Source of the DNA: Methanocalculus taiwanensis
Lineage (GTDB): Archaea > Halobacteriota > Methanomicrobia > Methanomicrobiales > Methanocorpusculaceae
Direction of reading: 5' to 3'
DNA: 40,660 bases
Assembly: GCF_024372745.1 (NCBI RefSeq)
Contig: NZ_VOTZ01000023.1
Span: 1 to 40,660 of the forward strand
Each line of letters opens with the position of its first letter. Positions within the stretch are counted from its first letter, which is position 1. The translations under genes were made by a program, and so were the position numbers. The notes below the pieces were generated by a model. It was not told where the DNA came from and ran no database searches. It saw nothing but the letters and a program-made list of their open reading frames with translations. Below, piece by piece: positions 32,031 to 40,328 of this stretch.

Positions 32031-33236
32031 TTAGAATAATGTCTGGATACTGTTCCATATATTTGAGAGCCCGTCGCTGATCAGCACCGTCGGATCAATC
32101 CCAAGGAGGGGGAATATGAAGATGAAATAGAGAAACGTCCCGAGTGTGCTGCCGAGATTGGCAAGTGCTGCAACCAGCACTACCCTGAAGAGGGGGATTC
32201 TGCTCATCTCTGAGATACTCTCAGCTTTGCTGATCTCCTTAATGTCAGATACTTTCGGTTTTCTGATCTTTGCCTCTGCAATCGCAGCAAACCATCCTGC
32301 CGCGAGAAGGGGATTGAGCGACGTTATCCATGCAAGCGAAAACGCAACCCCGGCGGAGATGGGGTGTCCACGGGCGAGGAGTGTGCCGAGTGCGGCGAGT
32401 GTCCCATTAATGACGATCCACCAGAGGAATGCAGTGATAAGTACCTCGTACCCGACACCTGAGAAGAGAATCGCAGCAATGAGCGAGAGAAAAAGAACCA
32501 GCACAACAATGCCAACAATCTTTCCCCATGGTGGACGTTTAATTTCTGAGATTAGTTCCTGTCGTGGAGGGAGGGTCTCTGGATCTCTCAGGTGTCTGGT
32601 TACGCCCCCGACATGTCCCGCTCCGATTACTGCGAGGACTTTTTCTTCCCCACGAAGGAGAGGGATGAGGCTATGTGCGAGATAGGCATCACGTTCATCA
32701 ATGAGTGCCTTCGCTCCGTTTGGAGAGAATTTTCTGAACTCTTCAAGCGCCAGGGTGACAATATCCTGTTCGGTCAATGAATCAATATCCAGCTCTTCCC
32801 CGGAAACGCCTGTAACCGAAACAGCGAGCGCGTATATCATCCTGAACTTTTCCCGAAGAGTCATCCCGCTCCAGAATCGGGAAAGTGTTATCCTGATATC
32901 ACGATCGATCAGCGCGATCCGGATACCTCGCTCCTCGGCGAGATTGATCGCTTCTTTCATCTCGGCACCCGGTTCTATACCGACATTCATCCCGATCTTC
33001 CGCTGGACATAGGCGAGCATCCACTGGACGAGCATCTGGGTCATATTCCCCGATGAGATGATTTCAGAGATTCCGGGTCCCTCTGTCTCACTCTCCTGTT
33101 GTTTCAGTGCGGAATAGCGGGGGGGATCAAGCTCCACCGCAATAATATCCGGCTCAAACTCAGCGATGGCTGTTCTTACCTCATCGATACTCTTCTGCGA
33201 AACATGCGCAGTTCCTACAATCCTGAGTTCACCCAT
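32031..33236 (-). CDS. TraB/PrgY family membrane protein
   Basis: A 401-residue protein with a cytosolic TraB domain (GTAHVSQKSIDEVRTAI at the start, VAVELDPPRYSAL, ERGIRIALIDRDI, AVIGAGHVGGV) and five or so C-terminal membrane segments (about 245-400). The domain belongs to a superfamily that includes peptide-pheromone shutdown protein PrgY and TIKI metallopeptidase-like proteins, so it may be a membrane-bound peptidase. The GTAH motif supports a metal site. The start at 33236 is chosen because GTGGAG lies 6 bases upstream and the product begins at the conserved GELRIVGTAHVS; longer forms to 33320 lie inside the preceding gene. Overlaps the YkgJ-type gene by 8 bases. Confidence 0.9.
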   Translation of the reverse strand: MGELRIVGTAHVSQKSIDEVRTAIAEFEPDIIAVELDPPRYSALKQQESETEGPGISEIISSGNMTQMLVQWMLAYVQRKIGMNVGIEPGAEMKEAINLAEERGIRIALIDRDIRITLSRFWSGMTLREKFRMIYALAVSVTGVSGEELDIDSLTEQDIVTLALEEFRKFSPNGAKALIDERDAYLAHSLIPLLRGEEKVLAVIGAGHVGGVTRHLRDPETLPPRQELISEIKRPPWGKIVGIVVLVLFLSLIAAILFSGVGYEVLITAFLWWIVINGTLAALGTLLARGHPISAGVAFSLAWITSLNPLLAAGWFAAIAEAKIRKPKVSDIKEISKAESISEMSRIPLFRVVLVAALANLGSTLGTFLYFIFIFPLLGIDPTVLISDGLSNIWNSIQTLF

Positions 33237-33771
33237 GAATGCTCCACATTCCTCTGCTGTCGAAGACGACTTTTGCTCCTTCTGGAATTGTATGTGAAGA
33301 GAAGATCCTCCCGACCGCACTCTCCTCCTCCTCTTCTGCCTTCTGCCTCTTCAGGAGATCAGAAGCGATTTCGTCTGCCTCTTCCGGTGTCATCGCCTCT
33401 CCGGTTCCGGGACATTCAGATACGGTTAATGTATCGCCGTCAAGGGCAAATGGATACGTCCGGCAGATCCAGGGGCGGGATGAATAGATCGCGCAGCGCC
33501 CCCCCTCTTCCTGGAAGATACAGTTTCCGTTCCCATTTTTCAGACACCATTCAAAGGTAAACGTTGCCCCATTTTCGGCTTCTATAAATTCCGGATAGGG
33601 TATAACGATCTCATCACGTGTTCGTTTCGTTGCCGATAGCATCTGATCGATCTCCGGTGGTGAAACGATTACCCTGCTCGTTGCCTCATCACCCCGGCAG
33701 CAGATCCCACACTCCCTGCACTGGAACCCGATTTTCCGGATCTGGCTGCTGAGATCTCTTATTCTTTGCAT
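33229..33771 (-). CDS. YkgJ-family cysteine-cluster protein
   Basis: A 180-residue cytosolic protein with a cysteine motif near the N-terminus, FQCRECGICC, and later CLKNGNGNCIFQ, GRCAIYSSRPWICRTYPF and SECPGTG. These cysteines are the hallmark of the YkgJ family, which probably binds a zinc ion or iron-sulfur cluster; no reaction is established. A longer form from 33834 overlaps guaA by 75 bases and is less likely; the ATG at 33771 overlaps guaA by 13 bases, as expected in this tight minus-strand cluster. Neither start has a strong Shine-Dalgarno. Confidence 0.85.
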   Translation of the reverse strand: MQRIRDLSSQIRKIGFQCRECGICCRGDEATSRVIVSPPEIDQMLSATKRTRDEIVIPYPEFIEAENGATFTFEWCLKNGNGNCIFQEEGGRCAIYSSRPWICRTYPFALDGDTLTVSECPGTGEAMTPEEADEIASDLLKRQKAEEEEESAVGRIFSSHTIPEGAKVVFDSRGMWSIHG

Positions 33772-34313
33772 ATTTCGTTGAAATTCTGATAGATCAGAGA
33801 TCCATTCTCTGAATGGCTCACTTCCGGATGCCATTGGAGACCAAAGATCCTCTTTTCATGGCATGCCATCGCCTCGATTTCACAAATTGTGGATGTGGCG
33901 AGGATCGTAAACCCGTCCGGCGCCCGCTTTACTTCATCGGCATGGGATGCCCAGACATGGATGGTGTCTGGATAACCGTCAAGTATCCCTCCATGGTTTC
34001 GAATGGTCACATCGACACCACCATATCCACCGCTTTTTCCAGATCCGATCTCGCCCCCGAGTGAGTGCGCGATCAGCTGGTGGCCAAGGCATATGCCGAG
34101 CACCGGAATGCCGAGGTCAAGGTATTCGGCACAGCGGCCAATTCGATCGATACTTGGCCCACCACCGAGGATGATCCCTCGGCACCTCCCTTCTATTTCA
34201 GACGGGATGGTGGTGTTTGGGATCATCATCACAGGAATGTCGAGATCGCGGAGCATCCGATGGATGAGATGGTTGAACTGCCCATAATTATTGACGACAA
34301 AGAGGGGTAGCAT
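33759..34313 (-). CDS. guaAA: GMP synthase glutaminase subunit (subunit A)
   Basis: Class I glutamine amidotransferase that delivers ammonia to the separate ATP-pyrophosphatase subunit to turn XMP into GMP. The 184-residue length fits the archaeal split enzyme. The catalytic triad is visible as C75 in GICLGHQ and H162/E164 in QWHPEV. The ATP-pyrophosphatase partner is not in this window. It starts with AGGAT close upstream and overlaps the YkgJ-type gene downstream. Confidence 0.94.
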   Translation of the reverse strand: MLPLFVVNNYGQFNHLIHRMLRDLDIPVMMIPNTTIPSEIEGRCRGIILGGGPSIDRIGRCAEYLDLGIPVLGICLGHQLIAHSLGGEIGSGKSGGYGGVDVTIRNHGGILDGYPDTIHVWASHADEVKRAPDGFTILATSTICEIEAMACHEKRIFGLQWHPEVSHSENGSLIYQNFNEICKE

Positions 34314-34350
34314 ATCCTGCTTATTATTGGCGCTTGCCCCTCTTATCTCT

Positions 34351-35379
34351 TCAGGAGTATGCTGTTATAGTCCGGAGGATCTCAGCTCTGATCTCGGATG
34401 GACTGTGGTCCATAGCCGCCGCCAGGTACATCGCACCTCCGGCTCCCATTCCTTCCTTGACCTCCCCGATGCAATATCTCGCAAGGCCGGTATGACCGAG
34501 TTCCCCAAATTCCGGATCGACATATATCGGGGCAACACCAATTGCTTCAGCTATTTCGGCAAAATTTGCTGATGGATCGTTACGGACATAAATTGTGGTA
34601 ACCACACGGGGAACCCGCAGGTTCAGCCCTCTGGCAACAGCAGCAACTGCCAGCATCTGTGTTCCTCCGGCAAGAACCACATCGCCGGAGAATCCTTTGA
34701 GCATACCGCAGGCGACAGGGATCATCGGATCTCCGGTCGCCGAGACGATATCAAGCGGTTCTGTTTTCCCTTCGTCTTTTAGCCTCCTGTTCATCGCATC
34801 AGCGATATCTTCTTTCTGTGAATGTGGGTTTGTTACCATGCTGCTTGAGACGCGGGCTGGATACCCAAGAGCGCGGAGAACACAGAGTGCTGTTGTTGTT
34901 CCGCCGGGAACACACTCTCCAATTACAAGCATGTCAGAGAGTGTTGAGAGGGATGTTCCGAGATAATACCCCTTATGAAAAAGAGCGTCTGCATGAGGTA
35001 CGGCATCACCGTATCTTGGATCTCCCCCGGCTGAACCATAAAGATCATAGGTGGGTACCGTTGGTGAATGTTCAAGCCCTGCATTAATGAAGAAAGGTAC
35101 GAGGTTGCAGAGCTGCATCATCGCGCGGGTGATGGTTGCTGGTGTCGGGCAGCCTGTCGGGGTGTCCGGGCGGATTGGCATGCTGGTGATCCTTCCATTT
35201 ACGATCAGCTCGGCATCCAGGATTGGGGTGTATATGGTCTTGTCCGGCGAAGGACCTGCGCCAGAGATTCCTGGAACTTTTGATAGTGCAGTATTTGCAA
35301 GTATCGGGGCAAATACCGGTCTTTGTGGCGAATATCTGATTTCATCTGATAGAAATGCCATATACATTAAGTATGGCAT
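34351..35379 (-). CDS. cobT: Nicotinate-nucleotide-dimethylbenzimidazole phosphoribosyltransferase, archaeal type
   Basis: Activates the lower-ligand base of cobamides by forming alpha-ribazole phosphate from nicotinate mononucleotide. The 342-residue protein is of the archaeal CobT type (MPIRPDTPTGCPTPATITRA, GGTTTALCVLRALG, VLAGGTQMLAVAAVARG, GLARYCIGEVKEGMGAGGAMYLA). In-frame ATGs at 35379, 35367 and 35361 are all possible; none has a Shine-Dalgarno and the mRNA may be leaderless. It is divergent from cobZ-cobS with a gap of only about 12-40 bases, and all three act in the nucleotide-loop branch of cobamide assembly. Confidence 0.93.
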   Translation of the reverse strand: MPYLMYMAFLSDEIRYSPQRPVFAPILANTALSKVPGISGAGPSPDKTIYTPILDAELIVNGRITSMPIRPDTPTGCPTPATITRAMMQLCNLVPFFINAGLEHSPTVPTYDLYGSAGGDPRYGDAVPHADALFHKGYYLGTSLSTLSDMLVIGECVPGGTTTALCVLRALGYPARVSSSMVTNPHSQKEDIADAMNRRLKDEGKTEPLDIVSATGDPMIPVACGMLKGFSGDVVLAGGTQMLAVAAVARGLNLRVPRVVTTIYVRNDPSANFAEIAEAIGVAPIYVDPEFGELGHTGLARYCIGEVKEGMGAGGAMYLAAAMDHSPSEIRAEILRTITAYS

Positions 35380-35405
35380 ACTTCAAAGATAATGATCGTT
35401 ATGTT
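35360..35405. promoter_or_regulatory. Very compact divergent promoter, cobT / cobZ-cobS
   Basis: The start codons of cobT (35379 or 35361) and cobZ (35392 or 35401) are separated by at most about 40 bases. TATA-like AT stretches overlap the coding starts on each side (TTAAGTAT around 35368 for cobZ, ATTATCTTT around 35387 for cobT), so both mRNAs must be nearly leaderless and expression of the two arms is likely linked. Confidence 0.4.
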
Positions 35406-35835
35406 TGAGATCGAAGAACGCCTCGCCTGTGCAGGCGTTGAGATGGATGCAATACTGGATGCAGGCATGGAGCTGTATGTCTCCCATGGCCTTTCCGCAG
35501 AAGAAGGGCGCTTCCGGCTTGAGAAGAATGTCAGGCGCGCTTTGAACGATCCGAATGTCTCTGCGCTTCTCCTTTCAGCAATCCTGCTGGAAGATGAGCT
35601 ATATATGAAACGAAAAGATTCTGAGATTGCAGATGATCCGGTCTTCCTTCTGGCTGATGAGATAATCGGGATGGCGATTGCCGAGGTTATCGCAGGAACA
35701 TATGCACGATTTGAATTTACCAGGTATGATCAGAAGAAGCCAGGTATCCTCTCGACTCTTGGTCCCTTTCTCGATGATGCCATTGCGGGTTTAATCGCCG
35801 GATGCACCTCAAAACTCTATAGTGATAGTCAATGA
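35392..35835 (+). CDS. cobZ: Alpha-ribazole phosphatase CobZ (PgpA-like)
   Basis: A 147-residue phosphatidylglycerophosphatase A-like protein. The archaeal member CobZ was shown in Methanosarcina to hydrolyse alpha-ribazole phosphate in cobamide synthesis. The sequence is soluble and helical with VSHGLSAEEGRFRLEKNVRRALNDPNVSALLLS and ADDPVFLLADEIIGMAIAEVIAGTYARFEFTRYDQKKPGIL. The start at 35392 and an ATG at 35401 are both possible. Overlapping cobS by ATGA and divergent from cobT, its context supports the CobZ call over lipid phosphatase. Confidence 0.9.
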   Translation: MIVMFEIEERLACAGVEMDAILDAGMELYVSHGLSAEEGRFRLEKNVRRALNDPNVSALLLSAILLEDELYMKRKDSEIADDPVFLLADEIIGMAIAEVIAGTYARFEFTRYDQKKPGILSTLGPFLDDAIAGLIAGCTSKLYSDSQ

Positions 35836-36560
35836 GCCTGTTTGAGGGGATACGAGCACTGCTCCAATTCACTACAATATTTCCTATCGGGAGATCGGCA
35901 GATTTCGATGCATTTGCAGAGCGGTCTTACCTCTATCCGCTTGCCGGGTACCTGATAGGGGGGCTCGCTGCGCTCCCTCTTCTATTCATTCCTCATCCGA
36001 TTGCAGCCGCCGCGATTGCCCTTGGGCTCCTGCTTCTGTTTTCGGGCTGTAATCATTTCGATGGACTTCTTGATCTCGGCGATGGCCTGATGGCGCATGG
36101 GAGCAGAGAGGTGAGGATTCGTGCGCTGACCGACAGACAGGTGGGAGCGGGTGGTGTTGCTCTTGGTCTTATGATCACGCTCATTTCCTTTGGCGCGCTT
36201 TCTTCACTTCCTTTTATTCCTATGGCGGTACTAGTGGCGGAAGTGTCTGCCAAGGCATCAATGGCATCTCTGACCGCCCTTGGCCGCCCATTCCGCGAAG
36301 GGATCCACAGCTACCTCTTCTGGCGTGGGCGACCATGGTTTGTGCTTCCGGCGTGGGCGCTGACCCTCCCGCTCTTCCTGCTCCCGATTCAGCAATTGGC
36401 GATTTTCGCAGCCCTCTTTGGAGCATCAGTAACGACGCTGGTTCTGCTTTTTGGGGGTGAGCGGTTGTTTGGGGGTATTAATGGTGATATCGTCGGAGCT
36501 GCAAATGAGATAGTCAGGGCTGTGGTTTTTCTCTCACTGCTGATAGTCACTGGTTATTGA
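35832..36560 (+). CDS. cobS: Adenosylcobinamide-GDP ribazoletransferase (cobalamin synthase)
   Basis: Integral membrane enzyme that joins adenosylcobinamide-GDP with alpha-ribazole in the last step of cobamide assembly. The 242-residue protein has several membrane helices and the metal-binding signature HFDGLLDLGDG at residues 75-85, followed by the conserved RIRALTDRQVGAGGVA segment and FGGINGDIVGAANEI near the C-terminus. Its ATG overlaps the cobZ stop (ATGA). It ends 10 bases before the convergent small cysteine-rich gene. Confidence 0.95.
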   Translation: MSLFEGIRALLQFTTIFPIGRSADFDAFAERSYLYPLAGYLIGGLAALPLLFIPHPIAAAAIALGLLLLFSGCNHFDGLLDLGDGLMAHGSREVRIRALTDRQVGAGGVALGLMITLISFGALSSLPFIPMAVLVAEVSAKASMASLTALGRPFREGIHSYLFWRGRPWFVLPAWALTLPLFLLPIQQLAIFAALFGASVTTLVLLFGGERLFGGINGDIVGAANEIVRAVVFLSLLIVTGY

Positions 36561-36570
36561 GATCTGTTTG

Positions 36571-36876
36571 TTAGCGTGCCCAGAGGGGATGAAAACCCTC
36601 TCCCTTTTCATCTGCACATTCAATTGCATCAGCTGAGGGTTTTGCAACAATCGTGTTGAACATCGTCTGGGCTGTCAGGAGTTCAAATTCATTTGATGAT
36701 CCGCGCCGTTGCTTCTGAAACTCCTGTGCATAGGGATTTGGCACAAGTCTCTTTGCATCCCGGATACCGGCACAGTGGATGCAATGAACACAGCGTGTAT
36801 GGATTGGAACTTCTCCTGTCGCGCACTCAACAGTGATGCGGTCGTTTTTGCCTCGAATGAACGGTAATGTCTTCAT
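36571..36876 (-). CDS. Small cysteine-containing protein, hypothetical
   Basis: A 101-residue soluble protein with CVHCIHC at residues 29-35 inside a basic, positively charged context, and single cysteines at about 18 and 86. A CxxCxxC group can hold an iron-sulfur cluster or zinc. I do not recognise the family. The ATG at 36876 has no clear Shine-Dalgarno. It is divergent from tuf and shares with it the 159-base region that contains a TTGGG...CCCAA palindrome. Confidence 0.6.
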   Translation of the reverse strand: MKTLPFIRGKNDRITVECATGEVPIHTRCVHCIHCAGIRDAKRLVPNPYAQEFQKQRRGSSNEFELLTAQTMFNTIVAKPSADAIECADEKGEGFHPLWAR

Positions 36877-36920
36877 CAGGTGAGGATAGGTGTGGATAGT
36901 TCATCATTGTATCGCTTCTT

Positions 36921-36936
36921 TTGGGAATTAACCCAA
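36921..36936. repeat. TTGGG...CCCAA palindrome upstream of tuf promoter
   Basis: TTGGGAATTAACCCAA, two five-base arms around a six-base centre. It lies about 15 bases before the TATA box of tuf and on the tuf side of the small cysteine gene, a fit position for a regulator of either gene. Confidence 0.4.
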
Positions 36937-36940
36937 ATTA

Positions 36941-36960
36941 AGAGAAATATTTTATATAGT
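36941..36960 (+). promoter_or_regulatory. tuf promoter (BRE and TATA box)
   Basis: A purine-rich BRE-like GAGAAAT is followed by TTTATATA at 36951-36958, an essentially perfect archaeal TATA box. A start near 36980 leaves a leader of about 55 bases with GGAGG before the ATG. It is the strongest promoter in the window, as expected for elongation factor 1A. Confidence 0.75.
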
Positions 36961-37035
36961 TCTCATTCCAATCTAGTATACTCGCATTGGACTGAATGTA
37001 CGCATGATTGTCCTTATCTGAGTGGAGGATTGAGA

Positions 37036-38313
37036 ATGGCAGCAGAAAAGCCACACATGAATTTAGCCGTTATCGGCCATATCGACCACGGGAAGTCAAC
37101 CACTGTCGGTCGCCTTCTCTTTGAGACCGGCAGTGTGCCCCAGCATGTTATTGACGGATACAAGAAGGAAGCAGAGTCAAAGGGCAAGGGCTCCTTTGAG
37201 TTTGCATGGGTTATGGACAACCTCAAAGAGGAGCGAGAGCGTGGTATTACCATTGATATCGCCCATAAGAGATTCGACACAGCAAAGTTCTACTTTACCG
37301 TTGTCGACTGTCCAGGTCACCGTGACTTCGTCAAGAACATGATCACCGGTGCATCACAGGCAGACGCCGCAGTACTTGTGGTTGCAGCGCCTGATGGCCC
37401 GATGGAGCAGACAAAGGAGCACGTCTTCCTTGCACGGACACTCGGTATCAACCAGCTGATCATCGCTGTCAATAAGATGGATGCAGTAAAGTACGATCAG
37501 AGCCGGTTCGATGAAGTAAAAAAGCAGCTCTCCGACCTGATCAAGATGGTTGGATTCAAGCCTGATGAGACTATTTTCATCCCGATGAGCTCATTCACCG
37601 GTGTGAACGTATCCAAGAAGTCTCCGGAGACTCCATGGTACACCGGCCCGACGCTTCTTGAAGCACTTGACACCCTGAAAGAACCCGAAAAGCCAACCGA
37701 CAAGCCTCTCCGGCTTCCAATCCAGGATGTCTATACTATCTCCGGTATCGGAACTGTCCCTGTCGGCCGTATTGAGACCGGTATCCTGAAGAAGGGAATG
37801 AAAGTCTCATTCATGCCCGCAAACAAGGAAGGAGAGGTAAAGTCCATCGAGATGCATCACGAAGAGCACCCCCAGGCTCTCCCAGGTGACAATGTCGGCT
37901 TTAACGTCCGTGGTATCGCGAAGAATGATATCCGCCGTGGTGATGTATGTGGCCCGGTTGATGTACCGCCGACGGTTGCAGAGGAATTCACTGCACAGGT
38001 TGTTGTTCTTCAGCACCCAAGCGTCCTCTCAGTTGGATACACTCCGGTATTCCACTGCCACACAGCACAGGTTGCATGCACGTTCCTTGAGCTTCAGAAG
38101 AAGCTTGACCCGAGAAGCGGTCAGGTTAAAGAGGAGAACCCGGCATTCCTTAAAGCGGGCGATGCTGCAATCGTAAAGATCGTCCCCACACGCCCACTCG
38201 TTATCGAGAAGGCAAAAGAGCTTCCGCAGCTCGGCCGTTTCGCGGTCCGTGATATGGGATCCACCATTGCTGCTGGTATTGTCCTCGACATCAAAGCAAA
38301 GCAGATGAGATAA
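37036..38313 (+). CDS. tuf: Translation elongation factor EF-1A
   Basis: GTPase that brings aminoacyl-tRNA to the ribosome. The 425-residue archaeal protein has G1 GHIDHGKST at 14-22, G3 DCPGH at 91-95 and G4 NKMD at 146-149. The start at 37036 has GGAGG about 7 bases upstream and gives the family N-terminus; an upstream frame extension to 36880 runs through the promoter. It is followed after 27 bases by rps10, the usual archaeal pair, but S12, S7 and EF-2 genes are not upstream, so the str operon is split here. Confidence 0.98.
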   Translation: MAAEKPHMNLAVIGHIDHGKSTTVGRLLFETGSVPQHVIDGYKKEAESKGKGSFEFAWVMDNLKEERERGITIDIAHKRFDTAKFYFTVVDCPGHRDFVKNMITGASQADAAVLVVAAPDGPMEQTKEHVFLARTLGINQLIIAVNKMDAVKYDQSRFDEVKKQLSDLIKMVGFKPDETIFIPMSSFTGVNVSKKSPETPWYTGPTLLEALDTLKEPEKPTDKPLRLPIQDVYTISGIGTVPVGRIETGILKKGMKVSFMPANKEGEVKSIEMHHEEHPQALPGDNVGFNVRGIAKNDIRRGDVCGPVDVPPTVAEEFTAQVVVLQHPSVLSVGYTPVFHCHTAQVACTFLELQKKLDPRSGQVKEENPAFLKAGDAAIVKIVPTRPLVIEKAKELPQLGRFAVRDMGSTIAAGIVLDIKAKQMR

Positions 38314-38332
38314 TTTTCTCATCTTTTACGGT
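38314..38332 (+). terminator. Weak T-rich stretch between tuf and rps10
   Basis: TTTTCTCATCTTTTA follows the tuf stop. It may stop part of the transcripts, so that tuf is made in excess over S10, with the remainder reading into rps10. Confidence 0.3.
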
Positions 38333-38340
38333 GACTCCCT

Positions 38341-38649
38341 ATGCAAAAAGCCAGAATACGCCTTACCGGGACTGACTATAACAAACTTGAATCAGTCTGT
38401 TCCCGGATCCGTGAGATCGCCGAACGAACCGGTGTGAATCTTGCAGGTCCGATATCGCTTCCAACAAAGCGGCTCGTCGTTCCTATCAGGAAAAGCCCTG
38501 ATGGTGAAGGAACAGCAACCTGGGATCGCTGGCAGATGCGTGTTCACAAACGCCTCATCGATATCGATGCAGACGAGCGTGCACTCCGCCAGCTTATGCG
38601 AATTCAGGTACCCAAGGACATCGGCATCGAAATCGTCCTTGAGGGCTGA
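38341..38649 (+). CDS. rps10: 30S ribosomal protein S10
   Basis: A 102-residue small-subunit protein with the universal core [45 protein letters not shown] and [13 protein letters not shown]-like segment, ending in the conserved [14 protein letters not shown]. Length is normal for archaea. It follows tuf in the standard archaeal order and is followed after 18 bases by the Agl23-type membrane protein. Confidence 0.98.
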   Translation: MQKARIRLTGTDYNKLESVCSRIREIAERTGVNLAGPISLPTKRLVVPIRKSPDGEGTATWDRWQMRVHKRLIDIDADERALRQLMRIQVPKDIGIEIVLEG

Positions 38650-38667
38650 TCATCGTGAGATAGCGGC

Positions 38668-40293
38668 ATGAAAGCCGCATCGGATACCTTATTTTACAAA
38701 TGGCTCCTGAAACCGGAGTCGTTATTCATTTACATTCTTCTGGCTACTGTTGTTCTGCGATTTGCCTTTTTAGACTTAAAGCTCTTTCATCATGATGAAG
38801 CGGTGCATGCATGGTTTGCGTACCAGCTGCTGACAAAAGGCACCTATATCTATAATCCCGTCTTTCATGGCCCGTTCCTCTTCTATGCAACAGCTGGTCT
38901 CTTCTCGATCTTTGGAGATTCTGATCTTGTCGGGAGGCTTCTCCCGGCATTCCTTGGCACCCTGCTTGTTGCCCTCGTTTATCCGCTCTATAGAATGGGA
39001 TATCTTGATAAAAATCAGATGCTTGTTGCGGCATTATTTCTGGCCCTCTCTCCGAGCATGGTCTATTTCTCAAGGTTTCTTAGAAATGACATCTTCATTG
39101 TGTTCTTCTCTCTTCTGCTTCTGGTTGCCGCTCTCGCGTACTTCAACTCCGGCAGGCTAAGGTTTGCCCTTCTTGCAGGTCTTGCGGCGGCTCTGGGGAT
39201 GTCTGCCAAGGAGAATATGCCGATTGTGCTTGTGATCTTTGGCACCTACCTCATCTATTGCCTCTGGACACGGCGTCTTTCTCTCCCTCCCACGTGGAAG
39301 CGCGATATTCTTCTTGCATCCGTTCTTGCAGGGGGTGTCATTGCACTCTTCTACTCCTCATTTGGAGTCCATCCTGAGATTGTACTCAAAGCTGGCCAGA
39401 TGGCAATCTCACACTGGACTGAGATGCATGGGATACAGCGGCTCGGCGGACCGTGGTTCTTCTACCTGATACTTTTTGTCCTCTATGAGGTGCCGATTAT
39501 CCTGCTTGCAGGAATGGGTCTTTGCGGTTTCATAGCAGCAAATACATCGTCCCTGAAACAGCGTTTGAATAATGTGGAAATTCAGGATGATATACCGGTA
39601 TCTTCATCACCATCCTCTATGAGGGATTGGCTTTTTTCCCGGTATCGACGTCCTGAACCCGGCATTGTCTATGATCCGAAGACAGAATTCATCAGGTTCT
39701 CTATCTGGTGGATGTTTGCATCTCTTACAATCTATGCGTATATTGGTGAGAAAGTACCCTGGCTCATCCTTCACCAGCTGCTCCCGATGATCTTTGTTGC
39801 AACCTTCAGGCTTGATCGCCTCAAGATGGTTATCGTCGTAGTTGGTACACTCATCCTCCTTGGGATGACCATGCATGTGGCGTTTACTCCGGCTGATATT
39901 GCAGAGCCGATTGTGCAGGTGCAGAACTCTGAAGATCTCCGGTTGGTAATGAAGTGGATTGATGCATCAGATCGGATTGGTATTGCGACTGACACCATAT
40001 GGCCGCTCAACTGGTATTATCGTGGAGATGATCGCTGGTCAAAGATCACCTACTATGGCGGAAAGTCGAATGAAGGGGCCCTCCTTGCCGGCAACTTTGA
40101 TCTGATCATAACTCATGATATGGATAGTTATGAAGAACTCCGTGGTTTCAATAAAACAACTCTGAAACATAGCTACTGGGTTACCTATTACGAGGTACAG
40201 GGAAAGATCCTTTGGTATTACGTAACCCGTCAGACGGAGGTAGGGAGTAAAAAATATGATGTGTTCAGATCCAACACGCCTGTTATAAATTAA
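38668..40293 (+). CDS. Agl23-type polytopic membrane glycosyltransferase-like protein (TIGR03663 family)
   Basis: A 541-residue GT-C fold protein with roughly ten hydrophobic helices, HHDEAVHAWF at 41-50 (the acidic pair typical of the first extracellular loop of dolichyl-phosphate sugar transferases) and the long hydrophilic C-terminal segment. It matches the archaeal family that includes Agl23, often beside flippase-like genes in protein N-glycosylation. No sugar can be predicted. It begins 18 bases after rps10, with no visible terminator between, so it may be read from the tuf promoter. Confidence 0.85.
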   Translation: MKAASDTLFYKWLLKPESLFIYILLATVVLRFAFLDLKLFHHDEAVHAWFAYQLLTKGTYIYNPVFHGPFLFYATAGLFSIFGDSDLVGRLLPAFLGTLLVALVYPLYRMGYLDKNQMLVAALFLALSPSMVYFSRFLRNDIFIVFFSLLLLVAALAYFNSGRLRFALLAGLAAALGMSAKENMPIVLVIFGTYLIYCLWTRRLSLPPTWKRDILLASVLAGGVIALFYSSFGVHPEIVLKAGQMAISHWTEMHGIQRLGGPWFFYLILFVLYEVPIILLAGMGLCGFIAANTSSLKQRLNNVEIQDDIPVSSSPSSMRDWLFSRYRRPEPGIVYDPKTEFIRFSIWWMFASLTIYAYIGEKVPWLILHQLLPMIFVATFRLDRLKMVIVVVGTLILLGMTMHVAFTPADIAEPIVQVQNSEDLRLVMKWIDASDRIGIATDTIWPLNWYYRGDDRWSKITYYGGKSNEGALLAGNFDLIITHDMDSYEELRGFNKTTLKHSYWVTYYEVQGKILWYYVTRQTEVGSKKYDVFRSNTPVIN

Positions 40294-40328
40294 AATGACG
40301 ACATATGTCAGAGGCTCTTGAAATCTGT

